Origin: Argyresthia goedartella
Lineage: Eukaryota > Arthropoda > Insecta > Lepidoptera > Argyresthiidae
Assembly: GCA_949825045.1 (NCBI GenBank)
Contig: OX463806.1
Location: 45,780,208 to 45,844,207, forward strand
Length of the DNA stretch: 64,000 bases
Direction: 5' to 3'
Of the stretch, positions 22,715-33,366 are shown piece by piece; positions within the stretch are counted from its first letter, which is position 1; each line of letters opens with the position of its first letter. Both the position numbers and the translations under genes were made by a program. Below the pieces are notes generated by a model. The model did no database searches, was not told the origin of the DNA, and worked only from the letters and a program-made list of their open reading frames with translations.

Positions 22715-23790
22715 ATTCCGGTAACTAGTAACAAACGAATAAATCGATAAAGGTCAGTGGACTCGACACATTACTTACGACGCAGGCTTAATATATATAT
22801 ACAGTATGGCGACGGTCTTGCTGTAGGCATTGCCCACTCTACGTTCAATACAAGACGGTGACTGATGGGAGTTTTCATAGCCTGTATTATAATAATTAAC
22901 AATAATCAGGAACAAAGGTTTGGCAATCCGATTTCAAAATCTCGTGCCACCAGCGAATTTATTCTAGAGGGTAACATTAATGCGGTTAGGGGCACCATTC
23001 AGAGAGATTTCCTGTAAAACCGAATTGATCAGAGGAACTTTATTTTTCACTGTTTCATCCACTTGCGACATCATCCTAAAATTAAAGGCGATACCAAAAA
23101 TAATGCTGCTTTAATCGAATCGTTTCCAAAGTGAAAGAAAGTTGTTCATTGTGTCCCTATCAGGGATTCCCACGCGTGGGGCGCACCAAAGACAACATGC
23201 GACGCTGAGGCATCCTGCCTGAGGTTGCAAGCACAAGCTGCCGTTGCGGTGCCCCTCAAACTTCCGGCCACCTACTATCGTGCCCGCTGTGCCCGACTTC
23301 CTGCAGACACGCCCACCTCATGCAGGCTAATGACAAAGTCATCGCAGTGGCTGAATACTGGAAGGATCTACTTTGATCCTCCCTAGAAGTTTCCACACGA
23401 AGAAGAAGAAGAAGCGACTCGCAAACGACTCCTCAAAACATGACTACCTACATCATTCTGTAGCAACCTTTATAGTAAACAGTGTATACGATAGGCTGCT
23501 ACCTTCCTGTGTAAGCCTGGCTAAGCCGATTGGGGCAGAGAAGTCAGGTGCTGGCAAGCAAGCCGGGCTTTTAGCCAATTCAGCTTACAAGTCAGTTTTA
23601 ATGGAACTAGAGTTAAAATTCACTTTGTTGATTTAATAGTTGGATGTGAATGACGGAGAACGGACGGGAGTGGCCAGCGTAGATAAGCTGATGGGAGCGG
23701 GGAGGGTGGCGAGCTGACCGCCAACCTTGAATAGTGGCGAGTCTCGGCAAGATGAAGAAAGGACATTTGGTTGTTGCACTGCTGAATAGG
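22715..23790. other. No gene recognised
   Basis: Mixed sequence with an (AT)n run at 22790..22800 and an AAGAAGAAGAAGAAG run at 23400. The GC-rich 23160..23350 stretch may be an old retroelement fragment, but I could not identify it. Confidence 0.35.
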
Positions 23791-23812
23791 GCGATTCGGA
23801 ACTGAACTACCA

Positions 23813-24541
23813 CTTTATAGATTGAAGATTGCTGGACACGAATCTGCTTTGCGTTATGGCATAGTTGTTTGGGGAAACTCTGTAGATATCGCCAAGCTGT
23901 TTTTAATTCAAAAGAAATGTATCCGAGCTGTACGTGGACGTAGAAAGAGCCCTATCGAATCATGCAGACCCCTTTTTACTAAATTAAATCTTTTAACACT
24001 AACAGGAATATATATTTATGAAGTTTTTATCTTTGTAAGATGAAATATGGATATTTTTACCAATAAATCCAGTATATGTAAATTTAAGACCAGGTATCCC
24101 AATAAGTTAGCGTTTCCGATAGCACAACTCAAACGGAACTGTTACTGTATGTCGATACAAATATTTAATGCCATACCAACAGAACTACATGACATGCCTT
24201 TTAATGTATTTAAGTATAAATTACGTAAATGGTTGATCACTAAATGCTATTATAACGTTAAAGAATTTTTAGACTCTCGTGTTAATACAATTAATCTATA
24301 GTGTATGTATAAATTTAATTAATCAATTAATTAATTTCTTTGAGTACCTATCGATCTCTTTAGTTGAAAATAGACACCGACCTGTTTTAGATAATATTTA
24401 AGAATTGTATTGCACTACTGTAGTGCTATTTTTGCATGATGTCACTACGTGGCTAGATGTGCAGTGCCGATAAATGTTATGTTACCACCTACTGTGTAAT
24501 AACCATATCTACGCAAAATAAACATATTTGATTTGATTTGA
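23813..24541 (+). mobile_element. LINE 3' end with one nonsense codon
   Basis: The frame encodes an RT C-terminus: ALRYGIVVWGNSVDIAKLFL, IQKKCIRAVRG, then a TGA at 24041..24043. It continues in the same frame to FKYKLRKWLITKCYYNVKEF and a stop at 24299. The 3' UTR ends AATAAACATATTTGATTTGA, a pentamer-repeat tail. The C-terminus resembles that of the 11848..13638 ORF but is a different subfamily. It is a 5'-truncated pseudogene. Confidence 0.8.
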
Positions 24542-24728
24542 TAGGGAACAGAGGAATGGGTGTACGGTAATCGATAGTTCTAAGATCTATTATTAGTAGT
24601 AGAAATTCCAGCAAATTTAACCATGTAATAAATACCCTATACGAAAATTAATGGTTTTCGATTAATTTAAGTTTTTAATTAATAATAATATTCTATTAAC
24701 AATAAAATAATATATCTATATGTCAAAA

Positions 24729-25083
24729 CTAACTAAACAATCCACCCCAGGACATTTCCCCGCCAAAGGTTCCCAAGACACTGGCAGCGTTACCCCGCTG
24801 CACAGCCAAGGAAATCCTCTGCATGAGAAATGCCCCGGAGCGGTGGTCAAAACCTCTGTCTCTGAGGCGTCGGCCCAACTCTTTCACAAATTGTCTGCCT
24901 TGTATCCCCCACACTCCAGTCGTCTCGACAGCAAGCGGCACGAAAATGTAGCTGTTAGCTAGAGCGGCATATTTTTGATACTTCAGCCTAGCGGCTGATT
25001 CAGCACCTGCAGTGGCAGTTGTGGAAACCACATGGGAGGCTGCGAACGTGCAGACACAAGTTGCATCCCACAAAAGAGAGAGT

Positions 25084-25095
<12 letters not shown>
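24729..25095 (-). mobile_element. LINE/reverse-transcriptase-associated C-terminal fragment
   Basis: A 114-codon minus-strand frame has WDATCVCTFAASHVVST, KYAALANSYIFVPLAVETTG, WGIQGRQFVKELGRRL and the final QRISLAVQRGNAASVLGTF. That ending is characteristic of a C-terminal region found in many animal non-LTR elements. There is no internal stop. It is bounded at 25096..25120 by an AT dinucleotide run. The precise clade is not determined. Confidence 0.7.
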
Positions 25096-25121
<26 letters not shown>

Positions 25122-25123
<2 letters not shown>

Positions 25124-25203
25124 GCCAATCATGTCCTCACCGAGGGGCCCAGGCCATTTTCCGGTTACCAGTAAGATTAAGCCATATTCCACCGCGCTGG
25201 CTT
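25122..25203. repeat. Dispersed repeat C, copy 1
   Basis: GAGGCCAATCATGTCCTCAC followed by CGAGGGGCCCAGGCCATTTT and AGTAAGATTAAGCCATATTC. This is related to 46879..46962 (CGAGAGGCACAGGCCTTTAC; AGTAAGATTGAGTCGTACTC). The class is unknown; it may be a retroelement 3' fragment on the minus strand. Confidence 0.5.
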
Positions 25204-25205
25204 AA

Positions 25206-25345
25206 CGAAACACATACTTATATAGATAAATATTACACTTAGATAGATAAACAACCATGACTAGGGTACACACATCCGTTCTCATCAAACAAATATTTGC
25301 CCCCACCGGGACTCGAACCCGGGGCACTTGGCTTCGCATAACAGC
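25206..25345 (-). mobile_element. tRNA-derived SINE, family 1, truncated
   Basis: The minus strand reads CCCGGGTTCGAGTCCCGGTG (B box) then GGGGCAAATATTTGTTTGAT and GTTTATCTATCTAAG, the family-1 body. The A-box half of the tRNA head and the 3' end are missing. Confidence 0.75.
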
Positions 25346-25531
25346 GATTTTGCCAAAAATATATGGAATTGAGTGTAAAAATAACAAGAGTTACACTTTT
25401 CCACAGACCAGTGCCACCCCATCTGGGAAAACACGGCGTTTTAATGGTCAAGGGTGTGTTCGGCTGCTGTGGTGTGACAACGGACGAATAAAAGTAACCA
25501 TAGTCACACTAGTGTGGCATTTGACAACCGG

Positions 25532-25884
25532 TTTAGCCTAGCAGGTAGTGACCCTGCCTACGAAGCAGACGGTCCTGGGTTCGAATCCCGGTGTGGGCAA
25601 ATATTTGTGAGATGGGCATGAATATTTGTTTCTTAGGCCCACTAGCTATAAGGCGGATTAGCACTATTCTCCGATTAACTTTGACAACTCCTTACAAATT
25701 TGTATGGAGTTGTCAAAGTTAATCGGAGAATAGTGCTAATCTGCTTTATAGCTAGTGGCACTAAGTCTTGCATGTATTTAATGTGTCTACCTAAGAATTT
25801 ACCTCTATTAAATATAACGTCGTCTAGTACCCATAACACAAGCCTTGATGAGCTATGGGCCTAGTTCGATTTGTGTAAGATTGT
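25532..25884 (+). mobile_element. tRNA-derived SINE, family 1 variant, interrupted by a hairpin
   Basis: The head has TAGCCTAGCAGGTAGTGACC (A-box side) and GGTTCGAATCCCGG (B box). The body GGGCAAATATTTG is followed by a 134-bp hairpin element. The SINE tail then resumes: GTCTAGTACCCATAAC and GGGCCTAGTTCGATTTGTGT. It is a diverged relative of the copies at 31813, 52658 and 59760. Confidence 0.65.
25632..25765. mobile_element. Near-perfect 134-bp hairpin element
   Basis: The whole segment is a palindrome centred between 25698 and 25699. Each arm is about 67 bp, for example CACTATTCTCCGATTAACTT on the left against AAGTTAATCGGAGAATAGTG on the right, around the core TACAAATTTGTA. Mismatches are few (25692/25705, 25637/25760, 25638/25759), plus two positions where transcription would give G-U pairs. 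It is inserted in a SINE and resembles a hairpin MITE. Confidence 0.8.
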
Positions 25885-25974
25885 CCTCTTATTTTGGTGT
25901 GACTTCAGTGCGGTTGGGCCAAAAACATGCGTGCTTATAAAAACCGGCCAAATACTTGTAGGACTTCTCACATT

Positions 25975-26430
25975 TAGGGTTGCGTTCCAAATGTAGACCA
26001 AAATGCCAAACGGGATCCTATAACTAAGCCTCGGCTGTCCGTCCGTAAGCGGGTGGTTTCTCATGATCCGCAATAGGTAGAGACAGTGGACACATTTTCA
26101 CAGAATGAGTATTTCTGTTGCCGCTAAAGCAACAAATGAACTTCACAAGATTTTATAAATGAATCACGGTTCCTATACAATAGACGTTGTTTAATAACAA
26201 AAGAAACAAACCGCACCATGATTCAAATATGATCGTAGATTTCGCGGCCTATCCTATGGTTGTGGTGGCGCAATTTGTTTGATATCGGTTCCGCAATCTT
26301 AGGGTCCTGGGTTCGAGTCCACGTTCGGGGATAACATTGTTTTGTTTTTTATTTTATTATTTGTATAATGTTACAGAACCCTTCGTGTGCTAATCCGACC
26401 CGCATATGACCGCTTTTTTGTGAAATCTGC
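25975..26430 (+). repeat. Dispersed lepidopteran-type repeat B, copy 2, with SINE insertion
   Basis: It opens GGGTTGCGTTCCAAATGTAG and AACGGGATCCTATAACTAAG as in 21460..21690. It closes with CAGAACCCTTCGTGTGCTAA and TCCGACCCGCATATGACCG, which I associate with the end of a common lepidopteran repeat. A tRNA-like SINE (26258..26366) interrupts it. Confidence 0.5.
26258..26366 (+). mobile_element. tRNA-derived SINE, family 3
   Basis: GGTTGTGGTGGCGCAATTTG (A-box-like) is followed by GGGTCCTGGGTTCGAGTCCA (B box), 45 bp apart, then a T-rich tail (TTTTGTTTTTTATTTTATTA). Spacing and boxes match a pol III promoter of tRNA origin. The head does not fold as a clean tRNA, so it is not called as a tRNA gene. 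Confidence 0.55.
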
Positions 26431-26439
26431 AGAGACAGA

Positions 26440-26905
26440 ATGATACTTAAGTATTTGATTAGTCAATTCAGAAATCGGAGGTCAGTATGGTCATTGTCAT
26501 TCAATGAGTCAGTGAGAAAATCAAGAAACTTTTGAATCTCCTGGTTCAAATAGAATTTAATTTGGGGATATACTTAGTTATTGTTATGTATGTATATGCG
26601 TGCGGGCTGCGTCCCCACTCCACGATGCCAATGAAGACTAGTGTGCAAATAGCTGGCGTTTGACTACCACGTATCCATCAGTTATATTGCTACCTCCTGG
26701 TCACAGAAAATTCAGGCTTCAAGCTTTACCCACAACGAAGCTGGGGGGGGGGGGATGCTCTGAATGGATTCGAGAAAAGGATGGTACGGTTGTGCCTTCG
26801 CTCGACTTAAAAATGTGTTTTCCATATCTCCTGCTCGGAAAGTTTAATTATCATGGGTAGATTGCCTGGTGGAAAATTTCATACCCATCCCTACAGTATT
26901 CACAA
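26440..26905. other. No gene recognised
   Basis: Non-coding sequence with a G11 run at about 26742. I see no supported feature. Confidence 0.4.
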
Positions 26906-26908
26906 CGT

Positions 26909-26980
26909 AAAAGGCCCTGTGACAGCGTTCGTGTCACTGACGCAATAAGGTTGAATTAAATTTGGCCCACCGGGCCTTTT
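26909..26980 (+). mobile_element. 72-bp mini-MITE, copy A
   Basis: The element begins AAAAGGCCCTGTG and ends CACCGGGCCTTTT. It shares its interior (CGTGTCACTGACGCAATAAG, GTTGAAT) with the inverted copy at 43046..43117, which is also exactly 72 bp. Thirteen-bp TIRs at such a small size suggest an extreme non-autonomous element. Confidence 0.65.
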
Positions 26981-26999
26981 GGACTGTAGGGTATTTTTA

Positions 27000-27680
27000 T
27001 TTTTTTATTTTACGATTGGCCACGGAGCAAAAAACAAAATTTAAACCAATAGATACGTTTTTAAACGTTTCTAATGTTGGCAGTAAGTATGTGTATTTTA
27101 ACTTTTTTCGAAATCTAGTAAAAACAATGGAAGTTTGCAATAGAAAAAGCGGAAACACGAGATTAAATGTAAATACCGAGTCTTTTTTTGGTTAAAATTG
27201 GTTTCGGAAAGTGATTGCAGTAACATGGACATTGATTGAACACCCGATGACATAAAACAACAGGCAAAAGCTGTTTTTAATAATCTATTACCGCAGTGCT
27301 CTAAGGAGAGATATCTTAAGGCATATCTCTCATTAGAGAACTGTCCCTTTCGGGAAATGTGTTATCCTCACAGTCGAAATGAAAAGTAGAGTGTTTTACT
27401 CGGGTGAAAGTGACCCATTTTACCTTCGAACTATTTCGAGCGCCAGAAATATCTCTGGTGAAATGGGTCACTTTCCAGCCTTGGTAAACAATCTTCTATT
27501 TACCACATCTATTAGATAAGAGTTCGTTTATTCCCGGTAAGTAGGGAGCAAAATAGTACATTGATCCCTGGGTGGCAAATCAACCTTTTTAATTTGTGTT
27601 GCCAGCACTGACGAAATAATCACCTTTACTAAATCTATTTGGCAGCTCCATTCAATAATGAGATTGGTCTCGAAACCAAG
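27000..27680. other. No gene; short repeat fragments
   Basis: The segment around 27480 (CCTTGGTAAACAATCTTCTA) resembles 28863 (CCTTGGTAAACAATCTACTA), so remnants of a dispersed repeat are present. TGACCCATTTTACC near 27411 is mirrored by GTGAAATGGGTCA near 27459. No coding gene is supported. Confidence 0.35.
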
Positions 27681-27684
27681 CTTA

Positions 27685-28006
27685 ATTAAAAAATAAATAT
27701 AGTTTAAAAAAACTAAAAAACACGCTTTTAAAGCACTTCGAACTAAAAAGTTAAAAATAATTTTTAATCTAAACTTAAAACAATAATGAATAAAAAATAC
27801 TATTATTATTGTGAAACAAAAAGCGTCCAGCGCTCGATGTACGAAAGATATGGAACAAAGCGCCCTACGCTTTTTTTCACAATAACAATAGTATTTTTTA
27901 TTCATTATTGTTTTAAGGTTATATTAAAAAATATTTTAAACTTTTTAGTTCGAAGTGCTTTAAAAGCGTGTTTTTTAGTTTTTTTAAACTATATTTATTT
28001 TTCATT
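27685..28006. mobile_element. Foldback element, about 160-bp arms
   Basis: Positions 27691..27700 pair with 27991..28000 and 27781 pairs with 27910, giving a single centre at 27845.5. The arms share AAATAAATATAGTTTA, AACACGCTTTTAAAGCACTT and CAATAATGAATAAAAAATAC. Because of the symmetry both strands show a similar short frame starting MNKKYY; this is a mirror artefact and not a gene. Confidence 0.85.
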
Positions 28007-28049
28007 TTTTAGTTCGAGTGCGCGAGCCGGAAAGTAAGCAGACTGTTTT

Positions 28050-28265
28050 GTCAATCCCCCAAATACGAGAAATTAATTAATCCTGGCGATCCTTATCAGG
28101 ATAATGAGATAAACTTATGAAATTATTACATTGTCGCTGATTCTTGATAAGTGTACAAAGTTTGAATTGAATCTGTCCGTTTAAAGTGGGTCAAAATCGA
28201 GTCCAAAGGAGTCGGTTACATACAAACAAACAAACATACAGGTGAAGCTAATAAAAGCGTGATAA
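28050..28265 (+). repeat. Dispersed lepidopteran-type repeat D
   Basis: Contains CTGGCGATCCTTATCAGGAT, TTCTTGATAAGTGTACAAAG and GTTTAAAGTGGGTCAAAATC, then AAAGGAGTCGGTTACATACA with a CAAA/CATA run and CAGGTGAAGCTAATAAAAGC. I recognise this as sequence that recurs widely in moth and butterfly DNA. Its class is not settled here. Confidence 0.45.
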
Positions 28266-28269
28266 TAAG

Positions 28270-30235
28270 GTTGTTTGTCGTTGTTGTGTGTAAAGCTTTT
28301 TTATTGGCGTTTATAGCACAGAGTCATCAACTACTTTCCATTTGTCGGTTCCAGTTCCAGTAAACAGTAAACAGATCGATTTCGAATCCTTTGCTGATAT
28401 TATTAAAAAAATATAGTTATTCCCCAAGTGCTTAGTGAGAATGAGAGGAGATAATATGTCTACATAATATTGTAAATGCAAAAAATACGATGCAAGGTCT
28501 ATTACAAGGTCTATAAAGCCCCGTTAAAAATATGTGAGAGCATACGACAATTTTAACCTTTGGCAAGAAGAGCTAAAGCATTTTCGGAAAATGTGTATTT
28601 GGTCATCATCTTTTGATTATAAACATTATTATTACTAATTGTGTGTAAATAAATACTATTCTTAGTCATTACTTGTCTTATTATTCTTATCAAAACCTAA
28701 CTTACTCATTTTCCCACAGAGGGTTATTAAAATAAGAGTATCCACCTCAGGAGTAACAACTATTTTAACCTCGAGTGCCTCGCTGCACTCAGGATTCCAC
28801 TTAGAATTCTTCACTCCGCTCTGGATTCAAAAAACACTTACTCCTTAAAAGTTGTTCTTTACTTCCTTGGTAAACAATCTACTATTATCACCGCCCTGAA
28901 CTACCTTTCAATCCAAACTCCGCACTTAGGACCTATTACGATTGAATAAATAAGTTAAATGAAAATCAATAGCTCAATCCAATAAAGTCCTTGCCAAGCG
29001 ACAGCCGGAAGAACAGCTGAGTTCAAGTATCGATACACCATTGAGTTCCATTCTAACCCTTACGCCGCTGGTAGTCATAAGGGTGTAGCTAAAAGTGTAG
29101 GTTTAAGTGTTACTGCAGTATTGCAGAGTAAAGGGCGAAGTGGGTATTAATTGGATTCCACTTCCTTTGTGCTCGTGCCGATGATTCGAGGATCTAGTCG
29201 CTTTCGTATTTGCCGACCAGATCCGATATACCAGTTTGCACCATGAAACAGTTAAGACTCTTGTATGAAAAGAGAGTTTAGAATATTTACAAGATTTATT
29301 TAAGGGAAAACGAGCAAGGTCGTGCTTAGGCTGCGACTCCCCCTGATGAGGTCCGGTAGCAGGAGCGGCAGCACACAATGGCCTATAGAGGGCCGCGAGG
29401 ACTCCGGTTCAGCAGAGGGGTTTCAGGTCCAGTGGTGTGAGCAGGAGGGTAGGCAGGCGGGGGTACAGGTGGAACCCAAGCGTGGGGGTCAGCAATTAGT
29501 TACAGCACATCAAGTAAAGGCCTTCTATTTACACAACACAAGTTATTTACAAAATTATGTATATTAACAATTATGAGGGACTAGTCATCGCTGCAACTAT
29601 GGCATAATTGATGCGGTAAAAATAAACTGAGAGGATACGTTTTAGCCATTCAGAGCTCAAAGAAAGAATGCGTCAAAAACAATCGAAGAGCTACCAGACG
29701 AAATTCCAGGTTTGAATTCTGAACCTTTGTGTTTCAGAAGGCTAGTCAGCCAGTTAGCTTGTCAAATGAAATAAAAAGAAGTATTACTACAATTTTTATC
29801 TTTCAGTACGACTTAAAAGTAAATAGAACGTAATTTTAAGCAAACCATGTTACAACCACTTGACGGATTGTGGCTGTACTAGCTAACTGGTCCAATGAGT
29901 ATTATAAGAATCATCCAAATTGAGAATCTATCCATGAAAACCAACCAAGTGCGGTGCTGGCGACCATTGGTACTATGCCGGGGCAAATGGAAGTAAACTA
30001 TAATTTTCCATCTTGTGACTTGGTAATATATTCGAAAATTAATGAAAAATTCTGAATGCTCAGGCCGATTTAAAGTGTAAGTGTAAATGTACCAAGGTAG
30101 TCCTAATAAATTAAATAAAACATTAACAGGAAAGGCGCCGTGTGATGACGACTTCCGGTTGAATCAAAGATCTGAAGAGGATGGGGGCTCTCTCCTGTAC
30201 CCAAGGCTAGGCTAATTCGCGTTTTTTATTATTCC
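28270..30235. other. Unassigned stretch, possible old retroelement at 29300..29530
   Basis: A GC-richer island at about 29310..29500 carries overlapping short frames without recognised motifs (Gly/Ser/Gln-rich on the plus strand). It may be a fragment of an element I cannot place. The rest is AT-rich with no support for genes. Confidence 0.35.
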
Positions 30236-30261
30236 CCGTTTGCATACTAGCAACAAACAAA

Positions 30262-30510
30262 TAATACCTATAATAGCTTGGACACAATTTACACACAATG
30301 ATCTTGCTCCAAACTAGGATTCCCTGTATCTTGGGTACTAGACAACGATACACGTACTTATATAGATAAATTAGATAGATAAATAACCATGACTAGGGTA
30401 CAAACATCCATTCTCGTCAAACAAATGTTTGCCCCCACCGTGACTCGAACCCGGGACCCTTGGCTTCGTAGGCAGGCAGGGTCACTGCCGACTCGGCCCT
30501 TCGGGTCGTC
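30262..30510 (-). mobile_element. tRNA-derived SINE, family 1, full length
   Basis: The minus strand starts GACGACCCGAAGGGCCGAGT (A box). The B box GGGTTCGAGTC follows, then the body GGGGGCAAACATTTGTTTGA and TAGTTTGGAGCAAGATC, and a short ATT tail. It is oriented opposite to the copies at 31813, 52658 and 59760. Confidence 0.85.
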
Positions 30511-30610
30511 GACAGTACATTGCATGAACCTATAAGCATATTGAACTAAACAATTTAGTAACGAATTTCAACGTCGTGAATTTTAAATCACCCTTTTTAG
30601 TTTTAACTTG

Positions 30611-30812
30611 ACATACAGGCAGATACATTGCTTCTAGACCCACACAGGATACCCTGTGTCGTGGGATCCAGAAACAGCGACGTCACAACACACACAAATA
30701 CACACACACAAATAAATATTCAAGACATGTTTTTTTTCCCCAGCCGGGGATCGAACCCGGGACCTCTCGCATGGTAGGCAGAGCCACAACCGCTGCGCCA
30801 CAGAGGTCGCCG
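30611..30812 (-). mobile_element. tRNA-derived SINE, family 2, full length
   Basis: The minus strand reads GCGACCTCTGTGGCGCAGCG (A box), GAGAGGTCCCGGGTTCGATC (B box) and CCCGGCTGGGG. A TGTGTGTGTT run follows, then GACGTCGCTGTTTCTGGATC, CACGACACAGGGTATCC and GTATCTGCCTGTATGT. The head looks like a tRNA with an intact acceptor-proximal half. Other copies are at 37334, 38218/38760, 41405, 49288 and 58748. Confidence 0.85.
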
Positions 30813-30839
30813 AGTGTGCATTAACCATATAACCTTCGG

Positions 30840-31560
30840 CATCCGCGTCGTCTAATGGAAAACCGGCAGGTATTTACTGGGGCAGCTATGATGGCAATAG
30901 TCGGGATTGCTTGAATTATAGACTAGAGCTAGCCTAGACCAATATTATTTATTCAGTGGCAGGCGATAGGCGCCATAACAACAGACTAGATTCGATAGAA
31001 ATATATGATTATTATCATTACCATAAATAGTTTTCGTATTGACCTTTGAATTGTATAATTTTGAAGTAAAACTTCTGGTAATGGCGATTCGATTATCTAA
31101 AAGTGGACGAGAATGAGTAAAATAGCATAAATGAAATAACCACAGATTATGGTGTGACATTTATTAGCGGGTTTTCTGACAGCTAATTTAAAAAAATGAA
31201 ATAAACCTGAAATCTGTTAATCTAACTTAACCCAGAACTTGCGTAATATTTTTGTATTTATTTAATCCTCCATATTATTTATGATAATTAATATGTAATA
31301 TTTGCCTTCTAGGAGGGTGTAACTAATCCGTAGAGAGACTAATTCGCGTTATGCCTTAATACACGTCATACTAAACTAGCTTAATATCAATGATCGTATA
31401 AGCCTATTCCGCAGTCTGTTCTCTTCGTATTAAAGCTAAATTTTTATCTGCCTAAAGTTTAATCAGCCTAAATCTCGTTTCGCCTAAAACTCCATTGGCA
31501 AACATAATTGTGATTATTTATTAATATTTGATCTGGAGTGCTCTATGATATTACTTATGA
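30840..31560. other. No gene recognised
   Basis: AT-rich sequence without motifs, TIRs or convincing frames. Confidence 0.4.
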
Positions 31561-31567
31561 TATAACG

Positions 31568-31785
31568 ATGCCCGCAACTTTATTCCTAGAAATTATCATT
31601 TACCGAGGTAACGTTACCCTCCTTCTGGTGCAGTCGGATGAAAAGTATCCTGTATGTAGCTCAAAACTATCTCTGTGCTAAATTCCATTTAAATCCGTTC
31701 AGCCGTTTTAGCGTTATTGAGACAAAAACACACAAACATCCAAACATCTAAACATCGTTACTTCACATTTATAATATTAGTTGGA
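31568..31785 (+). repeat. Dispersed repeat E, copy 1
   Basis: GATGCCCGCAACTTTATTCC, ATTATCATTTACCGAGGTAA and ACCCTCCTTCTGGTGCAGTC, then TCTCTGTGCTAAATTCCATT and AAATCCGTTCAGCCG. It ends TAATATTAGTTGGAT. It matches 49883..50112 in the same orientation. Such blocks are frequent in Lepidoptera; a non-autonomous Helitron or MITE origin is possible but unproven. Confidence 0.6.
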
Positions 31786-31812
31786 TAAACATGTGGGTGT
31801 CATCTATCATTT

Positions 31813-32075
31813 GACGACCCGAATGGCCGAGTCGGCAGTGACCCTGCCTACGAAGCCATGGGTCCCGGGTTCGAGTCCCGGTGGGGGCAAATATTTGTTT
31901 GATGAGAACGGATGTTTGTACCCTAGTCGTGGTTGTTTATCTATCTAATTATAATATTTATCTATATAAGTACGTGTATCGTTGTCTAGTACCCAAGATA
32001 CAGGGAATCCTAGTTTGGGGCTAGATCAATGCGTGTAAATGGTATCCAAGGTATTATTATTATTATTATTATTAT
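31813..32075 (+). mobile_element. tRNA-derived SINE, family 1, full length
   Basis: GACGACCCGAATGGCCGAGT carries the A box and CGGGTTCGAGTCCCGGTGG the B box. The body GGGGCAAATATTTGTTTGAT, GTTTATCTATCTAATTATAA and CAGGGAATCCTAGTTTGGGG ends in an (ATT)n tail. This is the best-preserved copy in the window. Confidence 0.9.
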
Positions 32076-32339
32076 CAAGTTGTATCAAGGAGGAATCAAA
32101 CAATACAATCAATCAGCGCTTGCAGACATTGCATTTTATTGGTTTAAAATGAAATGCGATGATGTTGTTTTTGTCAAAAATAAAAGGGGAACTCAAAATT
32201 TACAATAAGACGGCTATGCCCAGCTATATATGCCTCTACTTAGAACAAAATCAATAATGATGGATCTTCACTTTTATTTATTGCGCTGTGTCCGCATTCA
32301 GGGACAGTCTATACTCGGTCGAATCTTAATTCAGCTGAA

Positions 32340-32700
32340 TGCAAGTAAGCCCATAGTCTGAGTAAATTTCAGAACAATCTGAATATCTTTAAAAGTCGTG
32401 TGAAGAAGCATTACCTCTCCCTTTAGAGTTATAGGTAGTATGCATGTAAGTATGTATTAGTATAGTGTATAAAATAGTATTTGTAGTACATAATTAGTAT
32501 TTAATATATTATTATAGTTATTATTTAATTTATTTTATTTATTATTTTATATATTGTACACATAGGTCTACCCCTGCTCAACCATCAACTTTTCCCTTGT
32601 TTGCCTGGTTTGCTGGAAGAGATCTCTTATTAGAGATAAGCTCGCCTTTGTACACTTTTTTTATGTAACTCTTGTTTTTTCAATGAAGAAATTAATGAAC
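32340..32700 (+). mobile_element. LINE 3' end (family of 15591..17116)
   Basis: The reading frame ends IFKSRVKKHYLSL with a stop at 32424..32426. The family 3' UTR follows: GTACACATAGGTCTACC, GGTTTGCTGGAAGAGATCTC, AGATAAGCTCGCCTTTGTAC, then an ATGAAGAAATTA tail. Only the terminal coding segment survives. Confidence 0.75.
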
Positions 32701-32925
32701 TCAATGAAGAAATTATGAATTATGAACAATATGTAATGTAACGTAAAAATTGTATTTATTTCACAATTAAAAAATTACACGGGTTTAAATTACTACGGTA
32801 ATTTATTTGTGCACACACTATTCTCTTACTATTATATAATTTCCAGGGGTCCTCGCACTAGGCTAAGCCTGTATCGCGGAGAACCAGTTAAAGTTTAAAA
32901 AAAATGTATAATTTTGCAGACATAA

Positions 32926-33366
32926 ATTAGTAGTTTATGTGACTGCTACATAATGGAGGGCATTAATACTCGAGAGTGGGTTTATGAAACGAGCCGAAGG
33001 CGAGAATATCACTCGAGAGTTTTAATGCCTTATTATGTACAGTTACATACACTAGTTTATCTACACACATATCATAAGCTCTCTTTGATATGTTCAGGAA
33101 CCGCATGTTGACCGGCATTGTGGCATTGATCATTGCTTTTCAGTTGTTTAGCTTGTTCTGTAGTACCAACTTCACAACTTCAAAATTAGGGGCGGCACGC
33201 AGGCGGGCGTCGGCGTTCGAAATTTGAATGTCATAATTTTTCAAATTTTTGTACATTATGGTCATAATGTACACATTTTCAGATAAGAAATGAGTTTTTA
33301 CATTATGCTGGTCTTAACGTGCGGTTTTTAGACGCAGTAAAGAGGGTTTATGATACGTGTGTAGAT
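32926..33366 (+). repeat. Unclassified ~440-bp repeat F, unit 1
   Basis: It runs from TAGTTTATGTGACTGCTACA through ACTCGAGAGTGGGTTTATGA, an ACGAGCCGAAGGCGAGA block, CACTCGAGAGTTTTAATGCC and TTGTTTAGCTTGTTCTGTAG. It continues GGCGGGCGTCGGCGTTCGAA and ACGTGCGGTTTTTAGACGCA and ends TTTATGATACGTGTGTAGAT. A shorter second unit follows directly, and an inverted copy lies at 50400..50888. There are no ORFs with known motifs. Confidence 0.8.

Noticed and set aside
24729..24962. Plus-strand frame opposite the LINE C-terminal fragment
   Set aside because: The minus strand carries the recognisable QRISLAVQRGNAAS region; the plus frame is its shadow.
27528..28037. Two similar membrane-protein-like frames on opposite strands
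   Set aside because: They arise from the palindrome at 27685..28006, so each is the mirror of the other and not a gene pair.
31813..31890. Candidate tRNA genes at B-box sites (also 30780, 37380, 52710, 59815)
   Set aside because: The tRNA-like heads continue into shared SINE bodies with tails and do not form complete tRNA ends, so they are SINEs.
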